Shown here piece by piece: positions 9,313 through 18,992 of a stretch of DNA of 64,000 nt; the first letter of the stretch is position 1; each line of letters starts with the position of its first letter. The notes beneath the pieces are model-generated. The model was not told where the DNA came from and did no database searches. It saw nothing but the letters and a program-made list of their open reading frames with translations. The translations under genes were made by a program, and so were the position numbers. This stretch comes from Phocaeicola_A sp045647865. GTDB lineage: Bacteria; Bacteroidota; Bacteroidia; Bacteroidales; Bacteroidaceae. The stretch lies in the NCBI GenBank assembly GCA_045647865.1, contig JAZRMW010000043.1, positions 9,324-73,323 of the forward strand, in the 5' to 3' direction.

Positions 9313-10953
9313 ATGGCTACAAACGTAACATTCAAGTATCAGCACCCCTTCCCCATCGAGAAGGACGATACACAGTATTATCTGCTGACCAAGGACTATG
9401 TTTCTGTCAGCGAATTTGAAGGAACTCCTATCCTCAAGATCGAGAAAGAGGGACTTACCGCCATGGCTAATGCCGCTTTTCGCGACGTTTCATTCCTGCT
9501 CCGCCGTGAACACAATGAACAGGTGGCTAAGATTTTGACTGACCCCGAAGCAAGTGACAATGACAAGTATGTGGCTCTCACATTCTTGCGCAATGCAGAG
9601 GTTGCTTGCAAAGGCAAACTTCCTTTGTGTCAAGATACAGGTACAGCCATTATTCATGGCGAGAAAGGCCAACAGGTGTGGACTGGTTATTGCGACGAAG
9701 AGGCTCTGTCGTTAGGTGTCTTCAAGACTTATACCGAGGAGAATCTCCGCTATTCACAGAATGCTCCTTTGAATATGTATGATGAGGTGAACACCAAATG
9801 CAACCTTCCTGCACAGATTGACTTGGAGGCAACAGAAGGTATGGAATATAAGTTCTTGTGTGTAACCAAAGGTGGTGGTTCGGCTAACAAGACCTATCTT
9901 TTCCAAGAAACAAAAGCTTTGTTGAATCCTGCTACATTGGTTCCCTTCTTGGTTGAAAAGATGAAGACTTTGGGTACTGCAGCTTGTCCTCCCTATCATA
10001 TTGCATTTGTAATAGGCGGTACATCAGCAGAAAAGAACCTGCTGACTGTAAAACTGGCCTCTACACATTATTACGACAACCTGCCTACAACTGGCAACGA
10101 AGGTGGACGTGCTTTCCGCGATATTGAATTGGAAAAGCAGGTGCTTGCTGAGGCTCACAAGATTGGTCTTGGTGCCCAGTTTGGTGGAAAATACTTTGCC
10201 CACGATGTCCGTATCGTCCGTTTGCCCCGTCATGGTGCCTCTTGCCCTGTTGGTATGGGTGTTAGCTGTTCTGCCGACCGTAATATCAAGTGTAAAATCA
10301 ACAAAGATGGAATTTGGATTGAAAAACTCGATGATAATCCAAGCAGCTTGATTCCTGAAGAATTGCGTCAGGCGGGTGAGGGTGAAGCTGTACGTATCGA
10401 CTTAAACCAACCCATGAGCGAAGTATTGAAAGAACTGAGCAAATACCCTGTCTCTACCCGTCTTTCATTGAATGGAACCATCATTGTTGGACGTGATATC
10501 GCGCATGCCAAATTGAAAGAACGTCTGGATCGCGGTGAAGAGATGCCTCAGTACATGAAGGATCATCCTATCTATTATGCTGGTCCGGCTAAGACTCCTG
10601 CAGGAATGGCTTGTGGTTCTATGGGACCCACAACGGCTGGTCGTATGGACTCGTATGTAGATCTTTTCCAAAGCCACGGTGGTGGTATGGTCATGTTGGC
10701 AAAAGGTAACCGTGCACAATGTGTGACAGATGCATGCCAGAAACATGGTGGATTCTATTTGGGCTCTATTGGTGGTCCTGCTGCAATTTTGGCACAGAAC
10801 AACATCAAGAGTATCGAATGTGTGGAATACCCCGAATTGGGCATGGAGGCCATTTGGAAAATTGAAGTAGAAGATTTCCCCGCCTTTATCTTGGTAGATG
10901 ATAAGGGTAATGATTTCTTTAAGCAGATAAAGCCTACTTGCGGTTGCAAATAA
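9313..10953 (+). CDS. Class I (iron-sulfur) fumarate hydratase
   Basis: A 546-residue [4Fe-4S] hydro-lyase interconverting fumarate and malate in the reductive succinate pathway of anaerobes. Both halves of the large class I enzyme are present in one chain. The N-terminal catalytic half has LPLCQDTGTAIIHGEKGQ, VTKGGGSANKTYL and SCPVGMGVSCSADR; the C-terminal half has the MACGSMGPTTAGRMDSYVD and KHGGFYLGSIGGPAA blocks. The length equals E. coli FumA/FumB. The C-terminus PTCGCK is normal for the group. The ATG at 9313 follows the tRNA terminator by 43 nt, so the promoter must lie in this short gap or transcription reads through. It ends in a clear terminator. Confidence 0.95.
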   Translation: MATNVTFKYQHPFPIEKDDTQYYLLTKDYVSVSEFEGTPILKIEKEGLTAMANAAFRDVSFLLRREHNEQVAKILTDPEASDNDKYVALTFLRNAEVACKGKLPLCQDTGTAIIHGEKGQQVWTGYCDEEALSLGVFKTYTEENLRYSQNAPLNMYDEVNTKCNLPAQIDLEATEGMEYKFLCVTKGGGSANKTYLFQETKALLNPATLVPFLVEKMKTLGTAACPPYHIAFVIGGTSAEKNLLTVKLASTHYYDNLPTTGNEGGRAFRDIELEKQVLAEAHKIGLGAQFGGKYFAHDVRIVRLPRHGASCPVGMGVSCSADRNIKCKINKDGIWIEKLDDNPSSLIPEELRQAGEGEAVRIDLNQPMSEVLKELSKYPVSTRLSLNGTIIVGRDIAHAKLKERLDRGEEMPQYMKDHPIYYAGPAKTPAGMACGSMGPTTAGRMDSYVDLFQSHGGGMVMLAKGNRAQCVTDACQKHGGFYLGSIGGPAAILAQNNIKSIECVEYPELGMEAIWKIEVEDFPAFILVDDKGNDFFKQIKPTCGCK

Positions 10954-10977
10954 GAAATATATAGCCTATTTTTGAAT

Positions 10978-11036
10978 AACGGATAATACAGTGTTCTTCC
11001 ATTTGGTTGATGGAGAAAACCTGTATTATCCGTTTC
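10978..11036 (+). terminator. Terminator after fumarase
   Basis: Arms AACGGATAATACAG (10978-10991) and CTGTATTATCCGTT (11021-11034) form a perfect 14-bp stem; the 29-nt loop has its own TCCA/TGGA mini-stem, and a T-rich stretch follows. Confidence 0.8.
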
Positions 11037-11175
11037 TTTTATTTTTATGAAATGCTCTTTCGGAGTGTAATTTATCTTTATCTTCATGCTTTTAACGAAA
11101 AAAAAGTCTGACAGTCATATCTTTTGCTGATTTTTAGCTATATTTGCGCCATAAACGTCAATTTATTTAAAAAGT

Positions 11176-12759
11176 ATGATTATAAAGAAGATTCTGAATA
11201 TTGTCATTTTATGGGGATGTGCAATATCCCTCTGCGCACAAACATCGTTGGAGGGGACAACAGAAAATGCTCCGGTAGAAATAAAGATGGATGAATGCTA
11301 TCTTTTGCCCATGGATTTCTCAAATGCCTATTTTACATTCCGGTCTGAAACTGACGGCTTACTTTATCTCTCTATGTCGAAACCGATAAGGATCTTTGGA
11401 GAGCAGGGGCCTCTCCCAATCTTTGACAAGCAGTGTGTGCAGGGTATAAAGGCAGGGAAAATCTATACCTTTTACAATACTACGACTTGGGGCGACAGTA
11501 TCACGATGACTCCCAGTTTTGTTGAGGGAAAGCCCTATTTGCCTGTTTCGGTTGTTTCCACTTCCATTGCTGATGGCGATACCTATCGTACAACTCAGAA
11601 GGATGGCGATATCACTTTTTCCTTCAATGTCGGCATCAATTCAGTGGCGGTGAAGGTGGAAGTCGAACTCGGTAATGGTGAACGAATTGAGGTGAACAAC
11701 TATCGTGTAAGCGAAGATTATAGCACACAAGGCACAAATTATGTTGTGGAATTTGCAGAATACTACGAACAGTTATTGAAGGATGAAAAATTGAAAGCCG
11801 GTGACTCGTTTAAGCTGGTGCTCAGCAATATCGTTTCAATTGCAGATGCTGAAAACCGGTATGACGGAGAAGTGGCATTGAATTTGAGAGCCTCAGGTGA
11901 AGCCGTGAAACTGGTCAGCATTAATAAAGGAGAAACTTTGCATAGTTACTACATGCCGGGTGACGAAGAGGGGCTCATTAAAATTACGTTCTCTGCACCC
12001 ATTACTTGTCAGACAAAGTACGCCACATTGGCTTATGGAGACCGTGAAGCCGGAACATGGACAGAGGTGGACGTCCCCTATACCATTAGTGAGAACATCC
12101 TTATATGGAATGTTCAAGGCATACATTTTACAAATATTCCGGTGGACAATGAGGGGAACCGTATTGTTACCATTAGTCTGAAGAATGTTTGCGATGCAGA
12201 GGGGTATCCCGTTGAAAGTAACACTGTAGGTGCAACAGGTACTATATTGTTCTCCTACCTGATTGAGAACATGGACATCAACATCTATCCCGACTTTATG
12301 CCCGCAGCCGGTAGCAACATCGACCAGGCGAAAGAGATTGAGATTTGGATTTCAGCCGGGAAATACGTCACTTTCAGTGGAACCAAAATCACTTATCTGA
12401 GCAACGGAAAAATCACGGAACTGCTTCTTCCGTTGGAACAACTTCGTTTGGAAGACGATCCATTCTCGGAGACCGACCAATTGATATACGTCCCTGTGGA
12501 AACCCTCGAATTTGAAGCAGGCGATGTGATCATTGAATTGACGGACGTATCGGCAGCCAATGGTACAAACCCTGAAATCAAAGTAACATACACTTCTGCC
12601 GGGAAAGGAAGCAGTAGCGTACACATCCCTACAAACAAACCTACAGCCATTGCCACCTACCAGTTAAACGGAACTCCCATCAATGGACAGTTGCTCAAGA
12701 AAGGTGTTTATTTGCAACAAATGACAGATGGCAGTGTACATAAACTCATCATCAGATAA
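11176..12759 (+). CDS. Secreted protein of unknown function with sorting-like C-terminus
   Basis: 527 residues starting with a signal peptide (MIIKKILNIVILWGCAISLCAQ, cleavage expected after CAQ or nearby). The body is beta-rich, with repeated Ig/CBM-like segments such as GDITFSFNVGINSVAVKVEVELGNG and LHSYYMPGDEEGLIKITFSAPI, but I recognise no catalytic motif. The C-terminus TYQLNGTPINGQLLKKGVYL plus a short KLIIR end resembles the tails of type IX-secreted or surface proteins. A -7 box TATATTTG lies at 11139-11146 without a clear -33 partner. It is followed only 22 nt later by the glycosidase-like gene, suggesting one operon. A carbohydrate-binding role next to that enzyme is plausible but inferred. 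Confidence 0.75.
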   Translation: MIIKKILNIVILWGCAISLCAQTSLEGTTENAPVEIKMDECYLLPMDFSNAYFTFRSETDGLLYLSMSKPIRIFGEQGPLPIFDKQCVQGIKAGKIYTFYNTTTWGDSITMTPSFVEGKPYLPVSVVSTSIADGDTYRTTQKDGDITFSFNVGINSVAVKVEVELGNGERIEVNNYRVSEDYSTQGTNYVVEFAEYYEQLLKDEKLKAGDSFKLVLSNIVSIADAENRYDGEVALNLRASGEAVKLVSINKGETLHSYYMPGDEEGLIKITFSAPITCQTKYATLAYGDREAGTWTEVDVPYTISENILIWNVQGIHFTNIPVDNEGNRIVTISLKNVCDAEGYPVESNTVGATGTILFSYLIENMDINIYPDFMPAAGSNIDQAKEIEIWISAGKYVTFSGTKITYLSNGKITELLLPLEQLRLEDDPFSETDQLIYVPVETLEFEAGDVIIELTDVSAANGTNPEIKVTYTSAGKGSSSVHIPTNKPTAIATYQLNGTPINGQLLKKGVYLQQMTDGSVHKLIIR

Positions 12760-12781
12760 CCGCTATCCACATTTCTATTAT

Positions 12782-15514
12782 ATGAAAAAACAATTATTTT
12801 TTACCCTCGCGATGTTGTCAGCCATGACTACAACCGCCCAAGAAGGAATCGCTACAAGCAGCCAATACATGACTGCCAGTCCCACCAATGCTACATCCGT
12901 GACCTACTCAATAGATGACCCGGGAAAACAGTATCCCATCATCTGGGGTCTGGATACCGCCTGGCCCGACGAATGGAACATGAGACGTGGTACGGCCTTC
13001 ATCGGCACTGAGAATTTAGGTACTGCCCGAGTATCCTTCCAACCAAGCGATTTGATTGTCAACGGACAACTTTCATCTGCACAACAAAAAGCATTGGACA
13101 ACCGTCTGCGCTTAGTGGCTTATAGCGGTGTAAAGAACCTTGCATTGAACTGCGACCACGAAGTATTGATGACTCCCGAAAACGCTACGGAAGCACAAAA
13201 AAAACAATACGCACAGCACCGTGCCAACTACGTAGGCAAACCCGAAGAGTGGGTGAAACTCTTCGAAGCCACCGCACGCTATTGCCAAAGCAAAGGATAT
13301 ACCGTAGTCTCCATCTCTCCGTTCAACGAACCGGACTATGGATGGAATCAAGGATCCCAACAGGACTTTTACAATATTATTAAATTGATGAAAGAGAATC
13401 CTTTCTTTAATAATATACGTATATCAGGAGGAAACACCTTGAATTGCGACCAGGCTCTGCCATGGTACAATGCACTGAAGGAGTATCTTGACGAAGGAAA
13501 CACCCACCAATTGGCAGGTGAATTCAATACGTATGCTTCATTCTTCGAAACCGTACATAATGATGGGAAACACGGAACTGCTGATGAGCTGCACAACGTC
13601 ATGGAAGCCATGGTAGGTGTGGAATATGGTATGCAGACAGGTATCTGGTGGGGATTCGACGGATTGGCCCGCGGTGAGTTCTGCCGCGCCAGCAACAATG
13701 GTGACCGTCTGGCATACGCCGAAAACCGCTCAACATGGACAGCCGCATCCGTTTACCGCAACAATAAGGAGAATAAGGTACAGGCCTTCCTCGGTTCCTC
13801 CGAACGTCAGGCCAGCAATGCCAGCTACCGCTTCGTTAGCCGCGACCGCTACGTATGCTACGACGGTTACGGACCTGTGCGCGATTTCGTTGTGGATATG
13901 CCCGGAGGAACAGGCTACCAAAAGGGGCAGACCAATGCCGAACGGGTGGTAAACATCACTTGGGGCGAAGACGTGCAACCCTACATCAAGGGAGACTACG
14001 TCATCCAGAATAAAGGTTCCAAGTGCGTCTTGACCATCCCCTCTCTCAGTTCGACAGCCGGCGACAGGATCGTACAGAAGAACCATTCGCAATTGGCCAT
14101 GTACCAACAATGGAATATCCAACCTGTGGATAGCCGCATCGGTGGCGACTTCAGCTACTACTCCTTCCGTCCGTTAGCCAATACCAAATATTGTCTTGAC
14201 GTACTCAACAGTTCGCTTTCCAACAACGGTACCATCATTATTTGGGATTCAAATAACGGAGCTCAGCAACAGTGGTATTTGCAATATGCCGGTGACGGAT
14301 ACTTCTATATCCGCAGTCGTCATAGTACTCTCTGCCTGAGAGCAGGCAAGGGTGACGGTGCCAGTGTAAAACAAAACAATTTTGCCGAAAACGACGACTA
14401 CCAACTGTGGCGCTTCGTACCTGCCGGCGAACGGAGCGACAGCAATCCTCTTGATACTCCCACGGGGCTTACTGCAACAGCACAATCTGCCTCTATACGC
14501 CTCGACTGGACTGCCAATACCGAAAGTGACTTGGCCGGATACACCATCCTGCGTGCTGAACTTCCCCAAGAAGCAGGAAGTGACACCCTGTTCAATACCA
14601 TCGCACGTGGAGTTACAGGAAATGCTTTTCTTGACAACAATGCTGTACAGGGCGTCACCTATTTATATAAGGTAAAGGCTCAGGACCTGACAGGCAACTA
14701 TTCAGCACCGAGCGAAGCTGTCAAAACCGTGACCACCGGCGAAAAGGGACTGATTGGAAAATGGCAGTTCGATAACGACCTCACAGACTTGAGTGTCAAC
14801 CAACTCCATGGAAACAACGGTGGACTCAGCTATCTCTGCCTGCCCATCTACAAATCTGGAACCAAAGCGCTCTCACTCAATGGCACCAACCAATTCGTAC
14901 AGCTTCCTCATGAGGTGGCCACCCTACCCGAGATGACTATCTGTACTTGGGTTCGAATCGGTTCAACCAAAACTTGGCAACGCATTTTCGACTTCGGAAA
15001 CGGAACTGACCATTACATGTTCCTCACCCCCATTGCCCACAACGAAATGCGTTTCGTAATGAAGAATGGCGGCGAAGAGGAAATCTTATCAACCACCAAG
15101 ATGAATACCAACGTATGGTATCACGTGGCCGTCAGCATCGGAACAGATGCCGTAATCCTCTACCTCAACGGCAAGGAAGTTGCCCGCTCTACAGAGATGA
15201 AGATTCGTCCCTGCGACATCCGTCCGACCCTCAACTACATCGCCCGCAGCCAATTCAGTGCCGATCCATACCTCCAAGGATACATTGATGACTTCCGCAT
15301 CTACAACTATGCTCTCAATGCCGAGGAGATTACAGCCGTTACCGAAGACCTTGCCAGCAGTATTCAAGGTCCACTCACCGATACCCCCCGTCTCACCCCA
15401 GTTGCCATCTACACCATCAGCGGTACACAGGTGGACGAACTGCAACCGGGCATCAACCTCGTGAAATATCAGGATGAGCATGGACGGACAGAGGTGCGCA
15501 AAATCGTGAAGTAA
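12782..15514 (+). CDS. Secreted multidomain glycoside hydrolase-like protein (GH-A-like, RICIN, FN3, LamG)
   Basis: 910 residues. Signal peptide 1-19 (MKKQLFFTLAMLSAMTTTAQ). Residues ~45-395 look like a (beta/alpha)8 glycosidase: VVSISPFNEPDYGW has Glu183 in the NEP motif of clan GH-A acid/base residues, and LAGEFNTYA (Glu247) or a later Glu could be the nucleophile. Next come a ricin-type trefoil (~405-565, with repeated QQW segments), an FN3 domain (~570-660, TGLTATAQSASIRLDWT), a LamG fold (~665-860, LIGKWQFDNDLTDLS...GKEVARSTEMKI) and a tail VAIYTISGTQVDELQPGINL. GH30 or a neighbouring GH-A family is the nearest guess; I cannot name the family or substrate. The ATG at 12782 gives a proper signal peptide; an in-frame upstream start at 12728 overlaps the preceding gene. 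Confidence 0.75.
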   Translation: MKKQLFFTLAMLSAMTTTAQEGIATSSQYMTASPTNATSVTYSIDDPGKQYPIIWGLDTAWPDEWNMRRGTAFIGTENLGTARVSFQPSDLIVNGQLSSAQQKALDNRLRLVAYSGVKNLALNCDHEVLMTPENATEAQKKQYAQHRANYVGKPEEWVKLFEATARYCQSKGYTVVSISPFNEPDYGWNQGSQQDFYNIIKLMKENPFFNNIRISGGNTLNCDQALPWYNALKEYLDEGNTHQLAGEFNTYASFFETVHNDGKHGTADELHNVMEAMVGVEYGMQTGIWWGFDGLARGEFCRASNNGDRLAYAENRSTWTAASVYRNNKENKVQAFLGSSERQASNASYRFVSRDRYVCYDGYGPVRDFVVDMPGGTGYQKGQTNAERVVNITWGEDVQPYIKGDYVIQNKGSKCVLTIPSLSSTAGDRIVQKNHSQLAMYQQWNIQPVDSRIGGDFSYYSFRPLANTKYCLDVLNSSLSNNGTIIIWDSNNGAQQQWYLQYAGDGYFYIRSRHSTLCLRAGKGDGASVKQNNFAENDDYQLWRFVPAGERSDSNPLDTPTGLTATAQSASIRLDWTANTESDLAGYTILRAELPQEAGSDTLFNTIARGVTGNAFLDNNAVQGVTYLYKVKAQDLTGNYSAPSEAVKTVTTGEKGLIGKWQFDNDLTDLSVNQLHGNNGGLSYLCLPIYKSGTKALSLNGTNQFVQLPHEVATLPEMTICTWVRIGSTKTWQRIFDFGNGTDHYMFLTPIAHNEMRFVMKNGGEEEILSTTKMNTNVWYHVAVSIGTDAVILYLNGKEVARSTEMKIRPCDIRPTLNYIARSQFSADPYLQGYIDDFRIYNYALNAEEITAVTEDLASSIQGPLTDTPRLTPVAIYTISGTQVDELQPGINLVKYQDEHGRTEVRKIVK

Positions 15515-16215
15515 AGTTTCCGTGCAGCCAAACAAAATGCAAGAAAAATTTCAACGTTTTGTTTCTGCTCGTTTTAAAACGCTCCTCATTCGTTTCTGAA
15601 ACACTTGACACTTACGGCCAAAAGTGTCAAGACTTAGCCGCGAAACTCTTGACCTTCCCGTCTGTAAGTGTCAAGAGTTTCGGAGCTAAGTATCAAGAGT
15701 TTCGAGTGTAAGTGTCAAGTGTTTGGTGAATTTGGGCGAAATATCCTGTTTTTCACCCAAAATGGTCAAAGAGGGAGTTTTGAGAATTTTGTTTACATGG
15801 AATACCTGTTTGTTGTCCTCAAGAGTTTGTCGTGATTTTTTTTAAATTTCTCATTTCTCCTCTTTTCCCCTTATCATTTCGCACCCAATAACTCTGGACA
15901 CTTACTGAAAATCTCTAGACACTTACTGAGAAAAGTCTCAAGGGACTCTGAAAAAAGTGTCCAGTGTAAATCAAAAAAGTCTGGACACTTTTTCGAGTAA
16001 GTATCCAGACTTATTTGAGTTTATTAGAAGAGTTGTTTCCCGTATGAATGGGGGATGTAAATCAGATTTACTAAACCACAACCTTTCTTCCATTTACATA
16101 CCGCTTTGCAATGCAGAACATTTAGGACGCAAGTATAGGAATAAAAATAATGTGCGTTACAAATGCACGGCGATGATACATACTGACTACAAATATTGAA
16201 ATTGTTTCACTTCAC
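15515..16215. repeat. Gene-free region with a dense GTAAGTGTC / GACACTTAC repeat cluster
   Basis: About 700 bp with no convincing gene. The nonamer GTAAGTGTC or its complement occurs at 15607, 15664, 15708, 15897 and 15918, with close variants at about 15622 (AAGTGTCAAG), 15686 (CTAAGTATC), 15953 (AAGTGTCC), 15984 (GGACACTTTT) and 15997 (GTAAGTATC). In the left half the units continue as TCAAGAGTTTC, in the right half as GGACACTTACTGA. The last two units form a 13-bp hairpin (15979-16011). An 80-codon frame at 15957-16199 runs through the repeats and looks spurious. Confidence 0.75.
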
Positions 16216-16824
16216 TTATAAAAAGAGAAGAGGTAAACATATTACTGCCAAACCTCCTCCAATAAGACCTATACATCCACCTGGAGTCGCTGTCCATCCA
16301 ACTCCTGAAACAAAGCAATAATCTGCGCGTCTTTCTTTTAGCTGCTGACAATAAGGAAGTGAGCAAGCAGCATCTTTTACCCCTTTATAACTATCTATTA
16401 TGATGTCTGTAATATAATTGGATATTGTAGCTTGCTGAGAAGTGGCAAAATTCTCTTCTGTAGAATATCGGACAACTCCTTTAGCTGAGAACGGAGTGTA
16501 ATCTTCTGTATAACTTCTGCTCATGCCTTTTTCAAATTTTACTTTATTTCCTGTTTCTGTATCAATAAAACGCCCATGCTTTGCCGCGTTGTTATTATAT
16601 AATTTCAATACAGAATTATAGAAATATTTGTGGGGACAAGACCAAGTTGGAAAATCCCAAGTATATAAAATGTTTATAGACTTGGGTGCAACGGATAACA
16701 CACGTTGCTCGTAAACAACAGTTCCTGTCTGTGATGAATTTCCTCCTCCAACGTTAACGGTGCTCAAGATGCCTCCTGCTACACCACCGACTCCCAATGC
16801 ACCAGCAATTCCGCCCAAATTCAC
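16216..16824 (-). CDS. Hypothetical protein, start uncertain, possibly a gene remnant
   Basis: A 202-codon frame that opens after a stop at 16870-16872 and has no ATG near its beginning; the first usable start is GTG at 16824. The N-terminus is a glycine/alanine-rich stretch (GGIAGALGVGGVAGGIL), the middle is polar with several Cys and Tyr (FPTWSCPHKYFYNS, ACSLPYCQQL), and the C-terminus is hydrophobic (GCIGLIGGGLAVICLPLLFL). The composition is AT-rich and unlike the enzyme genes nearby. The hydrophobic end suggests membrane association. I do not recognise a family. The missing ATG raises the chance that the 5' part has been lost. Confidence 0.4.
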   Translation of the reverse strand: MNLGGIAGALGVGGVAGGILSTVNVGGGNSSQTGTVVYEQRVLSVAPKSINILYTWDFPTWSCPHKYFYNSVLKLYNNNAAKHGRFIDTETGNKVKFEKGMSRSYTEDYTPFSAKGVVRYSTEENFATSQQATISNYITDIIIDSYKGVKDAACSLPYCQQLKERRADYCFVSGVGWTATPGGCIGLIGGGLAVICLPLLFL

Positions 16825-17097
16825 AGATGCGCCACTTGATTTTGTATTACTGGTAGTGGTGGCTGAGTTTTATTTTATAAGTACGAACGGGAACGCTTTT
16901 CCGTTGTTAATGTTTCTTTGTTATTTAAAGTTTCTCTTTGTTGAAAGGGCTTGTCGCATGGGCAAACACGGCTTTCGGTCATGCGTTCGTGTGTACTGTC
17001 TGTTTCGTAATTTTATCGTTTTAATGGTTTATAATTGATTGGATGCGGCAAAAATAGTGATAATTTTCTTCACATCAAAGAAGAGAGGCAAAAAATC
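16825..17097. other. Intergenic region upstream of the orphan frame
   Basis: About 270 bp. A 35-codon frame on the minus strand (16875-16982, starting MTESRVCPCDKPFQQ) is the only open frame of note and cannot be supported as a gene. Nothing else is recognised. Confidence 0.35.
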
Positions 17098-18297
17098 TCA
17101 ATACAGCATACCGAATGCCCACAGGGGGATTTTGTTCCCAACGGGATAATCAATGTTGTCGGCAGCAATGAAAGCGGCATGTTCACGGGCAATCTGCTTG
17201 CCGTCCTTACTTCTGCCCCCAACTTCAATCACATAGCGACGGTCAACGGTATAGTCGGCACTACGGGTACAGTACTCCACCTGATGTTGATAGGACAATT
17301 GATTGACCATGAAAACTTCGCGGAGTGTTCCTTTATTAACCTCTTCCAGCGAAAGGGTATAGAGAAGATTGGGATTCTCCATGTAGATTTTATCGGGTTT
17401 CTGAAGTTTCTTCAACGAATCAAGGTCAGAATAAAGCAGATGAATCAGTTTGGCCCGATGAAGATATTGCAGATAAGCCAGAATGGTGGTACGGGACATA
17501 CCGGCCATCAAAGACAGTTTGGTAATATCCACCATCATTGGAACTTCGGTGGATAGAATGGTCAACAGTGTCTTCAACTTACGTGCATTCCCCAAATCGA
17601 CCCCACATTGCTGCGGAAGTTCAATCTCCAGAATTACATTCACTACATTTTCGATACGCGTATAATATTCACTGTTCCCCTCCAGACGGAATGGGTAATA
17701 ACCCATCTGTAAGTAATCCTCGAAATATGCCAACGGGCGGCACTTCGAGTTCACATCGGCACAAACCTTATCGGGAGAAGACAACAACTCGTCCAATGTA
17801 TAGGGGCGCACATCAATCTGATGATAAAGCTTCAAGTATTCACGGAATGAAAGTCCCTGCATGTTGTACGAAATGCACCTCCGCGAGAGGTCGGCTTCTG
17901 CATTCAGAATCTGCAATAACGATGAACCACTGAACACCACCTTCAAGTCGGGATAACCATCGTAGATATTCTTGATTTCACGGCTCCAATCGGGATATTT
18001 ATGCACCTCATCCAGAAAAAGATGTTTGCCTCCACGCAAATAGAACTGTTCCACCAACTCTTCCAACGAATGGCGTGTGAAATAGGAGTTGTCCATACTG
18101 ACATACAATGCTTCCCTACAATCCATTGAATAATGCAATTTCAAATATTGCAACATCAAGGTGGTTTTTCCTACCCCTCGTGCTCCACGAATAGCCACAA
18201 GACGAAGTTCCCAATTAATCACGTCCATCAGGCTACGGACATAGTCGGTTCGGGTCACTTCCAACAGTCTCTTACATCTCTTAATCAAAGTATCCAT
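17098..18297 (-). CDS. AAA ATPase with C-terminal DUF4143 domain
   Basis: 399 residues. The P-loop GARGVGKTTL (Lys44-Thr45) and the Walker B HLFLDEVHKYPDW identify an AAA_14-type ATPase; from about residue 190 the chain resembles DUF4143, which contains a winged helix (TKLSLMAGMSRTTILAYLQYLHRAKLI) and a PD-(D/E)XK-like end (VEYCTRSADYTVDRRYVIEVGGRSKDGKQIA). Such proteins are abundant in anaerobes in variable copies; their role is unknown, with nucleic-acid handling or defence proposed. The 5' region (18298-18430) has several TTTGTTTTA / TAAAACAAA-like segments that could be autoregulatory sites. It has no obvious partner gene. Confidence 0.88.
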   Translation of the reverse strand: MDTLIKRCKRLLEVTRTDYVRSLMDVINWELRLVAIRGARGVGKTTLMLQYLKLHYSMDCREALYVSMDNSYFTRHSLEELVEQFYLRGGKHLFLDEVHKYPDWSREIKNIYDGYPDLKVVFSGSSLLQILNAEADLSRRCISYNMQGLSFREYLKLYHQIDVRPYTLDELLSSPDKVCADVNSKCRPLAYFEDYLQMGYYPFRLEGNSEYYTRIENVVNVILEIELPQQCGVDLGNARKLKTLLTILSTEVPMMVDITKLSLMAGMSRTTILAYLQYLHRAKLIHLLYSDLDSLKKLQKPDKIYMENPNLLYTLSLEEVNKGTLREVFMVNQLSYQHQVEYCTRSADYTVDRRYVIEVGGRSKDGKQIAREHAAFIAADNIDYPVGNKIPLWAFGMLY

Positions 18298-18500
18298 CGC
18301 TGATTTGTTTTATTGGCGGGACAAAATTACGCATAATTTGTTTTACACGCAAAACAATTTAGTACAAAAAGAGTTTTGCATATAAAACAAATTCCATTAA
18401 AATATGTTTTAACTACAAAACAAATGACAAGAGACCGTCGATAATTCTACTTGCGACTGTGACGCTGACGAGGGTTTTACCCGAACTAAACTTGAGTACC

Positions 18501-18992
18501 TTAATCTGCTCCCCACAGCACCACTGCCTTTTCTTCCAACGACCGCTTTACGTCAATCAAGCGTTGGTTGCTGCTTCCGCGGAAGCGGAGCTGTTCGTCG
18601 CGCAGGCTTTGGATGAAGGGGCCATCCACCAGTACGTCGATTTGCTCCAAGAGTCCCCGTTGGGCAGGCATAGTGAGCAGAGTCTCGTAGGTGTATCCTG
18701 TGTAACACCAGATAGTCTTTGTACTCTGCTCCCGGATGGCACAGGCCAACTCGGTGAAACCTTCAGGTTGCATCATGGGATCGCCTCCCGTAAAGGTCAC
18801 ATCAGCAAAGGGGTCGGCCAAGATGGGACGGAGAAGTTCTTCGGTAGTCATGGGATGTCCGGCATGGATATCCCATGATTGCGGGTTGTGGCAACCCGGA
18901 CAACGGTGTGTACACCCTGCGGCATAGATGGCTGTGCGCATACCGGGGCCATCCACCATGGTGTCTTCCACTATTCGGAGAATGGCAAGCAT
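18501..18992 (-). CDS. nrdG: Anaerobic ribonucleotide reductase activating protein
   Basis: A 163-residue radical-SAM activase that installs the glycyl radical on NrdD. The cluster motif CTHRCPGCHN (CxxxCxxC) and the following GGDPMMQPEGF segment are present, and the length is that of a typical NrdG. I chose the ATG at 18992 (MLAILRIVEDTMVDGPG), which overlaps the last 22 nt of nrdD; an upstream start at 19058 would add an Arg-rich leader read from within nrdD. The overlap implies translational coupling, and the gene shares the cobalamin riboswitch upstream of nrdD. Confidence 0.95.
   Translation of the reverse strand: MLAILRIVEDTMVDGPGMRTAIYAAGCTHRCPGCHNPQSWDIHAGHPMTTEELLRPILADPFADVTFTGGDPMMQPEGFTELACAIREQSTKTIWCYTGYTYETLLTMPAQRGLLEQIDVLVDGPFIQSLRDEQLRFRGSSNQRLIDVKRSLEEKAVVLWGAD

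Noticed and set aside
15607..16011. CRISPR array
   Set aside because: The units are short, variable, in both orientations, and not separated by spacers of constant length; no cas gene is present.
15957..16199. 80-codon frame in the repeat cluster
   Set aside because: It runs across the GTAAGTGTC repeats and a hairpin and has no promoter or family resemblance.
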